A DNA stretch of 47,308 bases, taken from assembly GCA_018398765.1 (NCBI GenBank), contig JAHBMJ010000438.1:1-47308 (forward strand), given 5' to 3'. Shown here in pieces: positions 46,951 through 47,308 of this stretch. The notes beneath the pieces are model-generated. The model was not told the DNA's origin. It saw only the letters and a list, made by a program, of their open reading frames with translations, and ran no database searches. Positions within the stretch are counted from its first letter, which is position 1, and each line of letters begins with the position of its first letter. Origin of the DNA: Chromera velia. Taxonomy: Eukaryota > Sar > Chromeraceae. Position numbers and translations under genes: made by a program.

Positions 46951-47308
46951 GAAACATTGACCATCTGTGAGAACTCATTTCTTCCTCACAATTTTCGAAC
47001 GAAGAACCAACTCATCGATTGGGTCGCCCTCAAACGATCAGTCTGCCTTTGCCTTTGATTGTCACGCAACATCAAGTACCTTTACCCAGAGCCAAATCTT
47101 TGAACTCCTGTTTCAAGTGCCGTGCCTTGATCGAGACTTGAGCCCTGGAAAAATGAATTCCCAAAAGCAGGGGCAGGCCACCAAACAAGACCTGACCCAA
47201 AAGACTAGTACCGCTCTTGTGCGCAAGACCATTCGAGCCTCTCTCTCTTCGGTTTTCTATCTGAGAGGGATGTTTGATCCCGAATGCTTCGAAGATAAAG
47301 AGCTCGGG
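46946..47308 (+). repeat. Duplicated HORMA promoter/5' region (copy of 41645-42011)
   Basis: Matches 41645-42011 at a constant offset of 5297 bp after a 4-bp deletion near 46953. Only a handful of substitutions are visible. The match runs off the window end. Confidence 0.93.
47153..47308 (+). CDS. Second HORMA-domain gene copy, first exon, cut by the window end
   Basis: The ATG at 47153 corresponds to 41856 in the first copy. The 52 visible codons differ from it by one residue (Ala to Gly at position 7) and one silent change. The frame is intact through YLRGMFDPECFEDKEL, the start of the HORMA core. Upstream about 200 bp are also conserved, so its promoter is probably retained. Whether the rest is intact cannot be seen. 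Confidence 0.85.
   Translation, partial: MNSQKQGQATKQDLTQKTSTALVRKTIRASLSSVFYLRGMFDPECFEDKELG

Noticed and set aside
45468-46960. Possible membrane-protein gene
   Set aside because: Hydrophobic stretches occur in several overlapping frames and I could not join them by phase-consistent splice sites.

Overview
This is a nuclear contig from a eukaryote. The genes are split by many GT-AG introns, with no operons or Shine-Dalgarno sites. Intergenic DNA is AT-rich, microsatellite-rich and carries several kinds of transposon debris. Intron-dense genes, chromatin and meiosis proteins, a secreted DUF4215/LRR-like protein and palindromic TGCATGC motifs upstream of genes suggest a protist, perhaps an alveolate such as a chromerid alga (Chromera-like). 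That assignment is inference. All exon models were built by hand from reading frames, splice sites and phase agreement.

Layout: (1) 419-5964 (+), a six-exon gene of unknown function, about 1060 aa, RGG-rich at the N-terminus and rich in SUMO-consensus lysines at the C-terminus. (2) 5965-13536, gene-poor DNA with a strong hairpin (7062-7126), a short coding-phase tandem repeat and a decayed retroelement with a recognisable Gag relic (10703-11470). (3) 13537-14500, a foldback element with arms of about 430 bp. (4) 14968-21640 (+), an eight-exon Hrq1/MrfA-type DEAH helicase with a C-terminal DUF1998 zinc region. (5) 21641-24193, gene-free. (6) 24194-27547 (-), a four-exon secreted protein with DUF4215 cysteine repeats and LRR-like strands, carrying one apparent 1-base frameshift. 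(7) 27548-28295, a divergent promoter with four GCATGC cores. (8) 28296-29796 (+), a three-exon class I methyltransferase (METTL27-like). (9) 29797-36404, gene-poor DNA with a LINE-like reverse-transcriptase tail and an 850-bp hAT-type MITE with perfect termini and an 8-bp target duplication. (10) 36405-36920 (+), a MYND-finger gene, possibly decaying, followed by a tandem repeat of about 200-240 bp. (11) 39563-40979 (-), a complete three-exon MBF1 gene. (12) 41856-43969 (+), an eight-exon HORMA-domain (Hop1/ASY1-like) gene, divergent from MBF1. (13) 43970-47152, gene-poor, with a palindrome-rich miniature element. (14) 47153 to the window end, the first exon of a second, nearly identical HORMA gene.

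The genes are ordinary eukaryotic monocistronic units and need not act together. The helicase (DNA repair), HORMA protein (meiotic chromosome axis) and MBF1 (transcription coactivator) are all nuclear. The unknown gene and the helicase both carry SUMO-consensus sites, and the helicase also carries SUMO-interaction-like motifs. The least described items are the unknown RGG gene, the DUF4215/LRR-like secreted protein, the foldback and hAT elements, and the junction left by the HORMA duplication.
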